Shown: positions 46,895 to 56,120, counted from the first letter of the stretch. The stretch: DNA of 64,000 bases from Caldicoprobacter algeriensis (GCF_023838525.1 NZ_JAHUQD010000005.1:62001-126000); one strand, 5' to 3'. Made by a program: numbers and translations. The notes: a model not told the origin generated them from the letters alone.

Positions 46895-47156
46895 TCAATA
46901 TTTTCTCTGATAATCGTCGTATGCCTGTGCTATAGGTGTAAAGCCGGCGGCTTTAACCTGGTCTATTACAATCCGGTGTATTTTGAGGGATTGTATATAT
47001 TCTTTACCCATGGCCAGGGCGTATAGCCCGGGCCAGTTTATTGATGTCCGGCTCGGTTAAAGGTTCATTTACCTCATCGGATATCCTTTCCAGAGTAAGC
47101 TTTGTCTTTTCGATGTCAAAGTCCTGTACCCTGCTATCATTTTTGATGGTTTTCAT
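46895..47156 (-). pseudogene. Small ATP-cone domain protein, frameshifted
   Basis: On the minus strand ATG 47156 opens MKTIKNDSRVQDFDIEKTKL, TLERISDEVNEPLTEPDINK and LARAI. A one-base frame change near 47024-47036 is needed to continue with YALAMGKEYIQSLKIHRIVI, DQVKAAGFTPIAQAYDDYQRKY and a stop at 46895-46897. The total of 262 bases fits a single extra base in an 87-codon gene. The first part matches the ATP-cone fold of NrdR and ribonucleotide reductases. Without the shift it stops after 50 residues. It could be a real mutation or a sequencing error. Confidence 0.65.
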
Positions 47157-47174
47157 GGCAATCCCCCAATTAGT

Positions 47175-47314
47175 ACGCTCTCGAAAAGTCTGAGAGCTTT
47201 ATTTTAGCTTGTTTGCAGGTTCGGTCTGGGGACTTCACCCCATAATTATTCTGCAAGGTTGCCCTACAAAATCAATCGTTGTGCCTATGTTGCTCAGCTA
47301 CTTTTCGAGAGTGT
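47175..47314. mobile_element. Candidate MITE-like element with 15-bp terminal inverted repeats
   Basis: ACGCTCTCGAAAAGT (47175-47189) and ACTTTTCGAGAGTGT (47300-47314) are inverted copies with one mismatch, bounding a 140-base non-coding stretch. I could not find a clear target-site duplication. It lies between the decayed ATP-cone gene and dacF. Confidence 0.45.
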
Positions 47315-47366
47315 TCTTATATAGTACAGGCTAACTCGGTATAATCCACTTTGCTTTGAAAAAATC

Positions 47367-48812
47367 CTATCGATATCGCCGCAAAATATATCTTCTCCGC
47401 CTTTTGCGCCTTAAGATGTAGAATAACACATTGATGAATGCAAAGAGGAAAAGAGCTGCCGCTATCCATGAATAGTGACGCCTTTTGTTGGTGTTGTCGG
47501 ATGTCCTGCTCCCGGAACCGGGGGTTATCATGTCGATTATAGCCTTTTTCCTTTCGATACCCCGTTCGGCAATCAGTTCGCTTTGCGCTATCACTTTACC
47601 ATTAAGGCTGTAAGTGAGCTTGCCCACCACCTGCCCTTTGTAAACCGGGGCTTCCAGGTGCAGCTGGTTGTTTTCATCGGTATAGTACCATTCAATGTTT
47701 TGCTGTATCTTGGCCACATCTTCTTTTGCTATTACATCGCGGAATCCCTGAGCTGCCACGATGTTTAGAGCCCCCGAATCCTCAGAGGCGTGGTTGCTCA
47801 CCTGGGTGGTGGCGACAACCTGGCCCTGCTTGAGTGGTTCATACATGGTGTAGTGTTCAAATCCGTATTCAAGTAGCTTTTTTGAGTCGATCCATTGACC
47901 GTTTCTGGTGCTTTTCAGCACCACAGCGATGAGATTCATGCCATCTTTTGCGGCAGAGGATACTAAACAATGGCCCGAATGCGAAGTATACCCGGTTTTA
48001 ATGCCGGTGGCGTGTGGGTAGTAATATTCTTTACTACCTTTATCCAGCAATTTATTTTTATTGACCCAGTAACGAGTGGCTTTTTTGGTGGGGTCATTCT
48101 TATCGACTTCGTTCCAGTCAGGGTATTCCCTGTAGGTAATTTGTACGATTTCCCGGAAAACCTCGTGTTTCATTGCCTCTCTGGCGATTAAAGCAAGGTC
48201 GTATGCAGTGGTGTAGTGGTCTTTGTTGTGATAGCCGTGGGGATTGACAAAGTGGGAGTTTGTTGCCCCCAGCTCTGCGGCCCTTTTGTTCATGAGTTCG
48301 TAAAATTTATCCAGAGCCTGGTTGTATGGCATGTCAGGATCGCCCGATACAATACGACCTATATGGGCACCTATGGTGAGTGCGGCATCATTGCCCGAAG
48401 ACACCAGAAGCCCCACCAGCAGGTCTTTCAGGGTTATCTGTTCGCCTATGTCAATGCAGGCCAGGCTGCTGTCTCTTGGAGCCAGATTGGCCTCGTTACC
48501 TACTGTGACTACTTCATCCAGGTTTCCGTTTTCTATTGCCAGCAAAGCTGTTAAGATTTTGGTTGTGCTTGCGGGATACAGCTTTTCATCCTTGTTCTTC
48601 TCATACAGCACCTTTCCGGTTTCCTGTTCGATGAGCACAGCTCCTTCGGCTTCAAGTTCTAATGTTGAGTCGGTTGAAAATTCTGCATTTTCTGTGAAAT
48701 CAGTACTTCCATCCTGGTTTTGGGAGTTCTCGGGATTGAGCACAGTGGCTGATGATTGAATATGGAATGATAGTACAAATAATGCCGCGATCAAAGCTAA
48801 AAATCGTTTCAT
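47367..48812 (-). CDS. dacF: D-alanyl-D-alanine carboxypeptidase (DacF/PBP5-like)
   Basis: The 481-residue product has a signal peptide (residues 1-22) and the penicillin-binding motifs Ser82-Thr-Thr-Lys85 (ASTTKILTALLAIENG), SGN in VSSGNDAALTIG, and KTG in ATGIKTGYTSHSGH. A C-terminal beta domain and a membrane segment with a very basic tail (RRKRRRRYILRRYR) follow. The enzyme trims the terminal D-Ala from peptidoglycan stem peptides, which in spore formers relates to vegetative wall or spore cortex. Start ATG 48812 follows AAGGGG. It is divergent from comEA. Confidence 0.92.
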   Translation of the reverse strand: MKRFLALIAALFVLSFHIQSSATVLNPENSQNQDGSTDFTENAEFSTDSTLELEAEGAVLIEQETGKVLYEKNKDEKLYPASTTKILTALLAIENGNLDEVVTVGNEANLAPRDSSLACIDIGEQITLKDLLVGLLVSSGNDAALTIGAHIGRIVSGDPDMPYNQALDKFYELMNKRAAELGATNSHFVNPHGYHNKDHYTTAYDLALIAREAMKHEVFREIVQITYREYPDWNEVDKNDPTKKATRYWVNKNKLLDKGSKEYYYPHATGIKTGYTSHSGHCLVSSAAKDGMNLIAVVLKSTRNGQWIDSKKLLEYGFEHYTMYEPLKQGQVVATTQVSNHASEDSGALNIVAAQGFRDVIAKEDVAKIQQNIEWYYTDENNQLHLEAPVYKGQVVGKLTYSLNGKVIAQSELIAERGIERKKAIIDMITPGSGSRTSDNTNKRRHYSWIAAALFLFAFINVLFYILRRKRRRRYILRRYR

Positions 48813-49058
48813 TGTAAAAACCCCTTACCTAGCAGTAATATTTTGCTTTTTTAGTATAACAGATTATCAGTGTGTTTGTACAGAAAAAAGTTGAAGAATG
48901 GTGAATTGGTTGCAAAAATGTGGTAAAATATTCTCAAAGTGAAGTGGACAAGATACGGACAATGCTTTAGACCAATTCTTTTTGTTAAATCTCCTCAAAG
49001 CAGAATGTACAAGTCCATATGCTTTTTGAATACGATTGACGGGGTGGGGGTGGATGAC

Positions 49059-49745
49059 GTGCTTAACCTCGATGTCAATCAAAAGAAGATTTTACTTGTG
49101 GTGGCTACTATTATGGTTTTGTTGGCTGCGGGGTACATTTTTAGGGATGTATTTGCCAACGATAGTGAACCTGTGGCTGTGCGTGAGGGGCAAGAGCTTA
49201 TGCTGGAGACCCGTTCGCGAAACGCCAGCCAAGATGTTTCAGGAGAAGCTGTTTCCGGAGAAGGTGCATCCGCACAATATGACGTTGGTGAGGACAAGCG
49301 ATCCCTCAAAAAGATAAAGGTATACATCGTGGGCGCGGTAAGGTATCCAGGGGTTATAGAAGTGGAGGAGGGTAGCCGGCTGATAGATGTGCTTGAGCTG
49401 GCAGGCGGGGCTACAGAAGAGGCTGACCTAGAAAGGGTAAACCTAGCCCTCAGGGTGCAGGACGAAGGCATGTATAAAATTCCTAAAATAGGAGAAGAGT
49501 TGTCGGAACAAAACCCTACCGTTTCAGGTACTACATCGGAGCAGGGACAGCAGAAGGTAAACATCAATACCGCAGACGAGGCCACGCTGGATACCCTGCC
49601 GGGTATTGGCCCCAGCAAGGCAAAGAGGATTATAGAGTACCGGGAGCAGAACGGGCCGTTTAAATCCATAGAAGAGATCAAAAACGTATCGGGAATCGGT
49701 GATAAAACCTTTGAACAGCTCAAGGATTTGATTACAGTCAACTAA
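49059..49745 (+). CDS. comEA: Competence protein ComEA (SLBB plus helix-hairpin-helix)
   Basis: The product is about 228 residues with one N-terminal membrane segment (ILLVVATIMVLLAAGYIF). An SLBB domain follows (KIKVYIVGAVRYPGVIEVEEG, RLIDVLELAGGATEEADL), then a C-terminal ComEA helix-hairpin-helix pair (NINTADEATLDTLPGIGPSKAKRIIEYRE, IEEIKNVSGIGDKTFEQL). ComEA binds incoming DNA at the cell surface during transformation. The start is uncertain: GTG 49059 or GTG 49050 behind GGGGTGGGGG; an earlier ATG at 48939 lacks a site. No comEC lies next to it. Confidence 0.88.
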   Translation: MLNLDVNQKKILLVVATIMVLLAAGYIFRDVFANDSEPVAVREGQELMLETRSRNASQDVSGEAVSGEGASAQYDVGEDKRSLKKIKVYIVGAVRYPGVIEVEEGSRLIDVLELAGGATEEADLERVNLALRVQDEGMYKIPKIGEELSEQNPTVSGTTSEQGQQKVNINTADEATLDTLPGIGPSKAKRIIEYREQNGPFKSIEEIKNVSGIGDKTFEQLKDLITVN

Positions 49746-49807
49746 TACTTGATTGTTGCTAGTGGGTCTTTAAGGCCTGCACCGGGAGGCTCCTTGCCCC
49801 GGCAAAA

Positions 49808-49836
49808 TTGATTTTATATTTGGCATGTGGTACAAT
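49808..49836 (+). promoter_or_regulatory. Promoter of the two-component operon
   Basis: TTGATT (49808-49813), 17 bases, TACAAT (49831-49836), 42 bases before the regulator start. Confidence 0.65.
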
Positions 49837-49878
49837 AAAATTTGTGCATAAAGGTTTTGAAAGGAAGGGACAGGGCTT

Positions 49879-50565
49879 ATGCCGAAGAAGCTGTTGGTGG
49901 TGGATGATGAGCCTGCTATCGTAAAAGGGCTTAAGTTTAGTCTGGAACGGGATGGCTATCAGATTGACGCCGCATATGACGGCGAGGAAGCTATGAAGAT
50001 GTTTGATGAAAATCAATATGACCTCGTTATCCTGGACGTGATGCTGCCCAAGCTGGATGGGTTGACGGTATTGCAAAGGATAAGGGAGAAATCATCGGTG
50101 CCTGTCATAATGCTGACGGCCAAAGGGGAGGATATGGACAAGATCCTGGGGCTGGAATACGGTGCCGATGACTATATAACAAAGCCGTTTAATATTCTGG
50201 AGTTGAAGGCCAGGATCAAGGCTGTCTTCAGGAGAACAAACGATACCAATAAAAACGACCAGCAGATTATTCGGGTTAAAAATATGACCATCAATTTGGC
50301 AAACCGCAGCGTGACCATAGATGGCAGGGAGGTCAACTTGACTGCAAAGGAATTTGATCTGCTTAAGCTCTTTGCCACCAATCCGGGTAAGGTATACACG
50401 CGCGAAAACCTGCTGGAGCTCATATGGAAGTATGAATACCTTGGTGATGTAAGGACGGTAGATGTTCACATACGCAGGCTGCGTGAAAAGATCGAAAAGA
50501 ATCCCAGCCAGCCCGAGTTTATATTCACAAAATGGGGAGTGGGATACTATTTTGCTGACAAATAG
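49879..50565 (+). CDS. OmpR/PhoB-family response regulator
   Basis: The 228-residue product has a receiver domain (LLVVDDEPAIVKGLKFSLE, phospho-acceptor Asp53 in VILDVMLPKLDG, MLTAKGEDMDKILGLEYGADDYITKPF). A winged-helix output domain follows (VNLTAKEFDLLKLFATNPGKVYTRENLLE, RTVDVHIRRLREKIE, GVGYYFA). It is encoded with a histidine kinase whose start overlaps its end. Targets are unknown; GerMN lipoprotein genes follow. Confidence 0.93.
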   Translation: MPKKLLVVDDEPAIVKGLKFSLERDGYQIDAAYDGEEAMKMFDENQYDLVILDVMLPKLDGLTVLQRIREKSSVPVIMLTAKGEDMDKILGLEYGADDYITKPFNILELKARIKAVFRRTNDTNKNDQQIIRVKNMTINLANRSVTIDGREVNLTAKEFDLLKLFATNPGKVYTRENLLELIWKYEYLGDVRTVDVHIRRLREKIEKNPSQPEFIFTKWGVGYYFADK

Positions 50566-52045
50566 GACTTTTTTTTTAAGCCTTCGATGGCAAATTGTAA
50601 TCACGTATTTGATAATAATTTTGATCGGGTTCACCTTTATCGGCATATCGGTTTTGGATATTCTGGGAAAGTACATGATCGACAACAAGAAGAACGCCTT
50701 TAGGCTGTACGCTAACTGGGTTGCTCAGGCTGTTTCTTATGATTATGCCAGCGGCGATCCCGATATTCTTGCCAGCATAGTATATGACCTTCAGGCCCTG
50801 GGAGAGGAGATTTTCAACAAAGAGCTGGAAGCCACTCGAATACTTATACTGAATAAAAACGGGGTGGTGGACTACGATTCCTATAACATAGTGCATGGGC
50901 CTGACAGCCTTTTAAAGCAGAATTTGAGCCAGGTTTTTCCTGAAGTCAAGGCCGTGCTTGCAGGAGAGAGGGTAGAGCCCAAGGAATTGTATATAAGGCC
51001 CGAGGATTCGCATGATGCCAAGCTGGTGCTGTACACCTATGCCCCCATTCAGCATGAGAAACAAGGAATCATTGGTATGGTCATCATATCCACCTCGCTG
51101 TCCGGAATTGAGCGGATGCTGGCCGAGGTAAAAACCAGGGTGAGCACGTATTTAATCATTACCAGCGCTGTTATCATCATAGCCAGCTATATGATATCGG
51201 GATTTATCACACAGCCCATCAAAGAATTGACAGATGTTATCAAGAAGATGAGCCAAGGGCATCTGGATCAACGCGTAAAGGTACGGGGAAGCAAGGAACT
51301 CAGGCAACTGGGCGAGGCATTTAATATCATGAGCGAGAAGCTTGAAAACCTGGATAGAGCTCGTAATGAATTCGTTTCAAATGCCTCTCACGAGCTTAAG
51401 ACGCCTTTAAGTGCCATTAAGGTATTGACAGAGTCGCTCATTCACATGGATGTCGATGACCCGTCTATTTATCGAGAATTTCTGGAAGATATAAATTCGG
51501 AAATAGATAGACTGAATGCAATTATAAATGACCTGCTGACGCTGGTGAAAATAGATACTGAAGCTGAAGAGTTAAAACAAGAGCCGGTGGATCTGGTAGA
51601 GCTGGTGCATAGCACCTTGAAAGGTTTACAAATTTTGGCACAAAAGAAAAATATAAGGCTGGAGACTTTTTATGACGACCGATTGATAGTATCTGGTGAC
51701 GCGGTGAAGTTGCGGCAGGTGGTAAGCAACATAGTCGATAATGCCATTAAATACACCCCAGAAGGGGGCAGAGTGACTGTCGAGGTTTACAAAGGCGTTG
51801 AAAACGCTGTAGTAAAGGTAAGCGATACCGGTATCGGAATACCAGCCAAGGACCTGCCGCATATCTTTGACAGGTTTTTCAGGGTGGACAAGGCAAGGTC
51901 CAGAGCTACAGGTGGCACAGGTTTGGGGCTATCCATAGCCCAGAAGATCGTGTTGCAACACGGAGGAGATATACGAGTGGTGAGCGAGGAAGGAAAGGGC
52001 AGCACTTTTTATGTAGAACTGCCGCTTAAAGAGAAAAAACAATGA
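50552..52045 (+). CDS. Sensor histidine kinase
   Basis: The product is about 497 residues. A first membrane segment (IVITYLIIILIGFTFIGISVL) and a second (YLIITSAVIIIASYMISGFI) bound an outside sensor domain of about 140 residues. HAMP follows (TQPIKELTDVIKKMSQGHLDQRV), then the H-box with His280 (NASHELKTPLSAIKV). The N (NIVDNAIKYTPEGG), G1 (VSDTGIGI), F (FDRFFRVDKARS) and G2 (GGTGLGLSIAQKIV) boxes complete the catalytic domain. I place the start at TTG 50552 behind GGGGAGTGGGA, overlapping the regulator by 14 bp. It resembles the WalK/PhoR group without a PAS domain. Confidence 0.92.
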   Translation: MLTNRTFFLSLRWQIVITYLIIILIGFTFIGISVLDILGKYMIDNKKNAFRLYANWVAQAVSYDYASGDPDILASIVYDLQALGEEIFNKELEATRILILNKNGVVDYDSYNIVHGPDSLLKQNLSQVFPEVKAVLAGERVEPKELYIRPEDSHDAKLVLYTYAPIQHEKQGIIGMVIISTSLSGIERMLAEVKTRVSTYLIITSAVIIIASYMISGFITQPIKELTDVIKKMSQGHLDQRVKVRGSKELRQLGEAFNIMSEKLENLDRARNEFVSNASHELKTPLSAIKVLTESLIHMDVDDPSIYREFLEDINSEIDRLNAIINDLLTLVKIDTEAEELKQEPVDLVELVHSTLKGLQILAQKKNIRLETFYDDRLIVSGDAVKLRQVVSNIVDNAIKYTPEGGRVTVEVYKGVENAVVKVSDTGIGIPAKDLPHIFDRFFRVDKARSRATGGTGLGLSIAQKIVLQHGGDIRVVSEEGKGSTFYVELPLKEKKQ

Positions 52046-52131
52046 TAAATTGTTGTTTTGTTAGAGTTATTTAAATTTTTTGTAAAAATAGTTTGCTATA
52101 ATAAGAAAAGCAGTGAAGATAGAGAAGGGAT

Positions 52132-53148
52132 ATGAGAATGTGCAGTTTAAAGCGTTTATCAATATTGGCATTTATTTTAGCTATAACTATTATCTTAGCA
52201 GGGTGTAATACCATTTTTGACAGAATAATATTTTTTAACAGGAGAAACGATTTAGGGGACAAACAGCAGCAGAAGTATATAAACCCTGAGCCTCAAATCA
52301 GCGAGGTCAATGTGACTCTATACTTTAAACATTATCTGGTTGACTATCTGGTGCCTGAAAAAAGAGCGGTGCAAAAAGGGAGCCAGTCGTCGATTGAGTA
52401 TGTGGTGGTATCCGAGCTGCTAAAAGGGCCTACGTTTGAACGGGTTGCTGTAATGCCCCCCAATGTCAAGGTGCTGGATGTTACACGCAACGGCGATACC
52501 GTCTTTGTAAACTTAAGCGAAGAGTTCAGGGGCGATATTGACCTTGCTGCGGTGCGCAAGGACAACGTGCCGGAGGAGCAAAAGGAAAATGTATTGGCTC
52601 AGATGAAGATGCTTTGCATCTATTCAATTGTAAACTCGCTTACCGAATTGGATGGCGTCAACAGGGTGAAGATACTGGTCAACAACCGGGTTCTCACGTA
52701 TGAGGAAATGGGAGTTGAACTCATAGCCTCGCAGACGACGAATGTTGATAAGGACACTCCCGTTATGGCGCTTACGCGTAACAAAAATTTTATCTTAAGT
52801 CCTTCTGAAGCGGTAAGGCAGGTGTTTAATTCTCTTGTAGGAGAGCCGGATTGGGAAAGAATCGATGCTTTCCTGGCGCGAAAGAATGCCGATGGGAGCG
52901 AGCGCCCGCCTATAGAGGAGATACAAAAGGTATATTCAGCTTATGTTGCAGGTTTGGAGTTTGATAGCAACAATTTTATAATGAGCGAGGAGATTAAACC
53001 TGATGGGGAGGCTTTTGTTACGGTAACATATGCAATCAAGTATGCCAACGGAAAAAAGGAAAGCCGCGACAGCGATGTGTTGAGGGTGGTAAATGAAGAA
53101 GGGATTTGGAAGTTGAGGCTGCCGGGCTTTTTTACCAATGTTGAGTAA
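52132..53148 (+). CDS. GerMN-domain lipoprotein
   Basis: The 338-residue product has a lipoprotein signal with lipobox LAGC (Cys25). A GerMN domain follows (VNVTLYFKHYLVDYLVPEKRAV, VVSELLKGPTFERVAVMPPNVKVLDV, FVNLSEEF), and then a C-terminal region of about 130 residues. GerM proteins are important for spore germination and cell-wall handling in Bacillus. Its promoter region lies in the 86-base gap after the kinase. The position after the two-component genes and before a second GerMN protein suggests one functional group. Confidence 0.85.
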   Translation: MRMCSLKRLSILAFILAITIILAGCNTIFDRIIFFNRRNDLGDKQQQKYINPEPQISEVNVTLYFKHYLVDYLVPEKRAVQKGSQSSIEYVVVSELLKGPTFERVAVMPPNVKVLDVTRNGDTVFVNLSEEFRGDIDLAAVRKDNVPEEQKENVLAQMKMLCIYSIVNSLTELDGVNRVKILVNNRVLTYEEMGVELIASQTTNVDKDTPVMALTRNKNFILSPSEAVRQVFNSLVGEPDWERIDAFLARKNADGSERPPIEEIQKVYSAYVAGLEFDSNNFIMSEEIKPDGEAFVTVTYAIKYANGKKESRDSDVLRVVNEEGIWKLRLPGFFTNVE

Positions 53149-53351
53149 CTGTGCTTTTGGATTTGTGGGGTGCTGAAAGTGAGGTTAACATCAAGTTAGC
53201 AATAATTTGATGTTTAACAGGAGGAAATGGTAAGGATTTAAAGCAAAAGGTCTGGCAGGTGCTTGTTGTAAATAAACAGCAGGTGAGGATGGTGATGCAT
53301 TTGGTGGTCAATGGAGGATGGTCAACAGGCTGACGACAAAGGAGGGATCGC

Positions 53352-54884
53352 ATGATGGATAGGTTTATTCGGGCCGTTGCTGTAACAGTTGTGTTTGCAG
53401 CTATAGCCGTGGTATTTGCCTCCTGTAGTGCAATGCCAAGAAGCCAGGTGCATGAAAAGATGGAAACACAGCAAAGTAGAGGAGAGGTGACTAAAAACGA
53501 TTTTTTTAAAGGTTTAGGGGATATTGAGCAGGATGAAAATCTATATTCTATATTGGAAGATAGTGATGTCTATTCTGTTGATGCCGTGTTGTACTTTTAC
53601 AATCCCGATACCAATAAGTTGGAGCCCGAGAAACGAACTATTAACTTTAAGAAAACAGACCAGATTTTGGAGGTGGTTATAAACCAATTTTTGCATGGGC
53701 CGAAAGTTAAAAAGCTGAAACATGTTGTATCTCCTAAGGTGACGTTACAGAAAGTGGAACGATATGGAAATGTGGTGGGCGTGTATCTGTCAAAGGAATT
53801 TTTGGAAAGTGAGGATATCGCTATTGCGAGGGCTGCACTGGTAAACACAATATTGGAGTCTCAGGAAGCCAAGTATGTGAAGATATATGTGGAAGGTCAG
53901 GAACTTACTAATAACGGGAAGGACGATGGACAGATTTTGGGGCTTCTAACAAAATATCCAAATGATGTGGAACAAATTAGATCACGAGAGCTGGAGCTCA
54001 TTTCACAGGGTGAGGTCAAATATATCAAGAGGGAAATATATTTTCAGGATCGTGAGAGGAGATTTTTGGTTCCAGAAATAAGGGATATTCCCGTTAGCCA
54101 AGGAAAATACGTTGAAGCGATTGTGGGCGAATTGATAAAAGGGCCGGTCAACGGGAACGAGGGTCTGTATTCTACTATACCTAATGGGACTCAGCTTGTG
54201 GATGTTAAGTTTGTCGAGGATGCAGATTCATCAAAGGGAGTTGAGCTGTACTTTTCAAAAGAGTTTAAATTGTCCTTTAACAAGGAGGCTAACTCTGAAA
54301 CCTTGATGGTGGGTTCACTGGTTTATAGTTTAACAGGTTTACCTGGGGTAGACTGGATAAGGATATATTATCAAGATGAAAATGGCGAATACGTGAATAC
54401 CCCAGTGGTGTCCATGGGTTTAAACAGGAGGTTTGACAAGGATAGCTTGCCATTTCAGCTGGGTAAAAGGATCAAGATATATTTCAGCGATAAAGATGCT
54501 ATGAACCTAGTCCCAGAGTATAGGGTTATAAGCAGGGATTCCAAAGATATAGCAAATGAGATATTGAATGAGCTGATTGAGGGGCCTTCACAGGAGGGAC
54601 ATATGGCGGTCATCCCGTCCAATATTTCAGTGGGTGATATTAAGGCGTATGTAAGCGGACAAACAGCCTTTGTAAATTTGCCCTCAAAGTTCAATGCCTC
54701 TCGCCTAGGAAGCACAGGCGAGATTATGGCATTGTACGCCATTGTAAATTCGCTCACTGATCCTGTTAATACCGACAACGTCAGGCAGATTCAATTTTTG
54801 GTGGACGGTAAGGTAACCCATGAGTTTGGGCATATGTCGCTGGCTGATCCATTTGTGCGAAATCCTGAGTTGATAAAGGAGTAG
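53352..54884 (+). CDS. Triple GerMN-domain lipoprotein
   Basis: The 510-residue product has a lipoprotein signal (lipobox FASC, Cys25) and three GerMN units of about 100 residues at roughly 65-170, 220-340 and 370-480. Each has the form ...YF...LVPE...I..ELI.GP...PSKV..V....F (for example IVGELIKGPVNGNEG and ILNELIEGPSQEGHMA). It probably arose by duplication of a single GerMN domain. ATG 53352 follows GGAGGGA. The gap 53149-53351 carries a GAGGAAATGG-like stretch but no gene. A terminator follows downstream. Confidence 0.83.
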   Translation: MMDRFIRAVAVTVVFAAIAVVFASCSAMPRSQVHEKMETQQSRGEVTKNDFFKGLGDIEQDENLYSILEDSDVYSVDAVLYFYNPDTNKLEPEKRTINFKKTDQILEVVINQFLHGPKVKKLKHVVSPKVTLQKVERYGNVVGVYLSKEFLESEDIAIARAALVNTILESQEAKYVKIYVEGQELTNNGKDDGQILGLLTKYPNDVEQIRSRELELISQGEVKYIKREIYFQDRERRFLVPEIRDIPVSQGKYVEAIVGELIKGPVNGNEGLYSTIPNGTQLVDVKFVEDADSSKGVELYFSKEFKLSFNKEANSETLMVGSLVYSLTGLPGVDWIRIYYQDENGEYVNTPVVSMGLNRRFDKDSLPFQLGKRIKIYFSDKDAMNLVPEYRVISRDSKDIANEILNELIEGPSQEGHMAVIPSNISVGDIKAYVSGQTAFVNLPSKFNASRLGSTGEIMALYAIVNSLTDPVNTDNVRQIQFLVDGKVTHEFGHMSLADPFVRNPELIKE

Positions 54885-54972
54885 GAAGATACGCTCGTTA
54901 AATTTAATCGTGGAGCGATTCTTTAAATTTTAAGAATTTCAATCGTGGAAGCGACAAATAACGATAAATGAA

Positions 54973-55006
54973 AGGAGCCTTATAATGGTAAGGCTCCTGT
55001 GTTTTT
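54973..55006 (+). terminator. Terminator between the GerMN gene and the convergent xre gene
   Basis: A perfect 10-bp stem AGGAGCCTTA/TAAGGCTCCT with a six-base loop, followed by GTGTTTTT. It ends at the xre stop codon. Just upstream, at about 54904 and 54938, a short direct repeat AATCGTGGA..GCGA occurs. Confidence 0.8.
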
Positions 55007-55355
55007 AATCTTTTTTCTTCATCCTTCTCTGTTGCTTTAAAAATTTTTTAAACTGCTCTATTACGTACAGGTCTTCTTCGCTCATACGTTCGTCATCTTC
55101 GTCGTTTTCACTTTGGTGGTCATTTGATTTGACGTTGTTGTAGGGATTACGGATATTGGAGTACCCAAGAAGATAATCTATGGATACGCCAAAAACTTCG
55201 GCAATTTTTCCTATTATATCAATTCTGGGTTTCCGTTCACCATTTATATACCTGGAGATGGTAACTTCTGTTACCCCTATTCGTTCTGCTAATTCCCTTT
55301 GCGTCATATCCTTTTCATCCAGCAGTTCCTGAAGCCTTTTTATGAATATGTCCAT
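55005..55355 (-). CDS. XRE-family transcriptional regulator
   Basis: The 116-residue product has an N-terminal helix-turn-helix (LLDEKDMTQRELAERIGVTE, VTISRYINGERKPRIDII, GKIAEVFGVSIDYLLGYSN). An acidic linker follows (ENDEDDERMSEEDL), then a basic C-terminus (FKKFLKQQRRMKKKD). Start ATG 55355 is preceded by AAGGGGT; an in-frame start at 55379 lacks a site. It resembles SinR/ImmR-style repressors and faces a promoter with palindromic sites on the other strand. Confidence 0.85.
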   Translation of the reverse strand: MDIFIKRLQELLDEKDMTQRELAERIGVTEVTISRYINGERKPRIDIIGKIAEVFGVSIDYLLGYSNIRNPYNNVKSNDHQSENDEDDERMSEEDLYVIEQFKKFLKQQRRMKKKD

Positions 55356-55438
55356 CCGACTTACCCCTTTCTTAACCAAATATTATAATCCGCTTTGCTT
55401 TAGAACATAAAAAACTTACCAAAATTATAAAAATGTTA

Positions 55439-55487
55439 TTGACATTAACCGTTTGGTATAGTAAAATACGATTAGCCAATTGGTTAA
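55439..55487 (+). promoter_or_regulatory. Sigma-A promoter with two operator-like palindromes
   Basis: TTGACA (55439-55444), 17-base spacer, TAAAAT (55462-55467), on the plus strand. Two palindromic sites with half-site TTARCC overlap it: TTAACC-GTTT-GGTATA (55445-55460) and TTAGCC-AATT-GGTTAA (55472-55487), centres 27 bases apart. A third half-site TTAACC is near 55373, next to the xre start. The neighbouring XRE repressor is the obvious candidate binder. Confidence 0.7.
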
Positions 55488-56120
55488 ACAACAGTGGTGG
55501 CAACTGAGCGTGGAAATTTTGGCTGAAGTCGGTGGAGTTTTTTAAATTTATATGAGAAGTCTGGGCTGTAGGAGAGATGGAACTAGGTGGTTGTGGATAA
55601 GTATGTAGTACATCATCTCGTATAGTATAAACCACATTATGCGGCATTTCCAACATAGCATACAAACCTGGAAAGTTTGACAAAGAGTTGGACAAGATTG
55701 GTTTTAAGTGAGTTTTTATGGAAAGGTGAGATAGCTGTCAGGTTTGTGCAATGGTCAATAATGATTGGACTGTTAAAATTAAGTAGCAGGGAAAGAATGA
55801 TTATAGCCATTAATAGTATTATATATTTGGCAGCATTAATGAGCAAAATAATTTTTAGTTTTGTTTAGTTTAAAGAGTTCTAATTTTGGCGTAATTGAAT
55901 AAAATTAGTTATAGAATCTATGAAGTGTCTAAATTGTATTCCTATATTTGGAATAATTTTCAAAATAATATAGAGCTCAATTATTTAACCTTTATTCTTA
56001 ATTCTTGTTCTGCAAAAATGGAAGTAAAATTGGTAAAGTTACGAAAAATTAAATATGGCATAGTTACTAAAGCTGTGATAAATTTCATCTATCAAAAATT
56101 CACCACAGGGGGTAGTAACT
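55488..56120. other. AT-rich stretch without a supported gene
   Basis: About 630 bases follow the promoter. I see only short open frames with no ribosome site and no recognisable product (for example a 63-codon hydrophobic one near 55677). The stretch is AT-rich and may contain decayed or IS-derived sequence; the transposase remnant begins at its right end. Confidence 0.5.

Noticed and set aside
54900-54950. Direct repeat AATCGTGGA..GCGA, considered as a CRISPR remnant
   Set aside because: Only two imperfect short copies, no regular spacer array and no cas genes.
55677-55868. A 63-codon hydrophobic open frame downstream of the XRE operator region
   Set aside because: It starts at TTG with no ribosome site, and its sequence looks like translated AT-rich DNA rather than a membrane protein.
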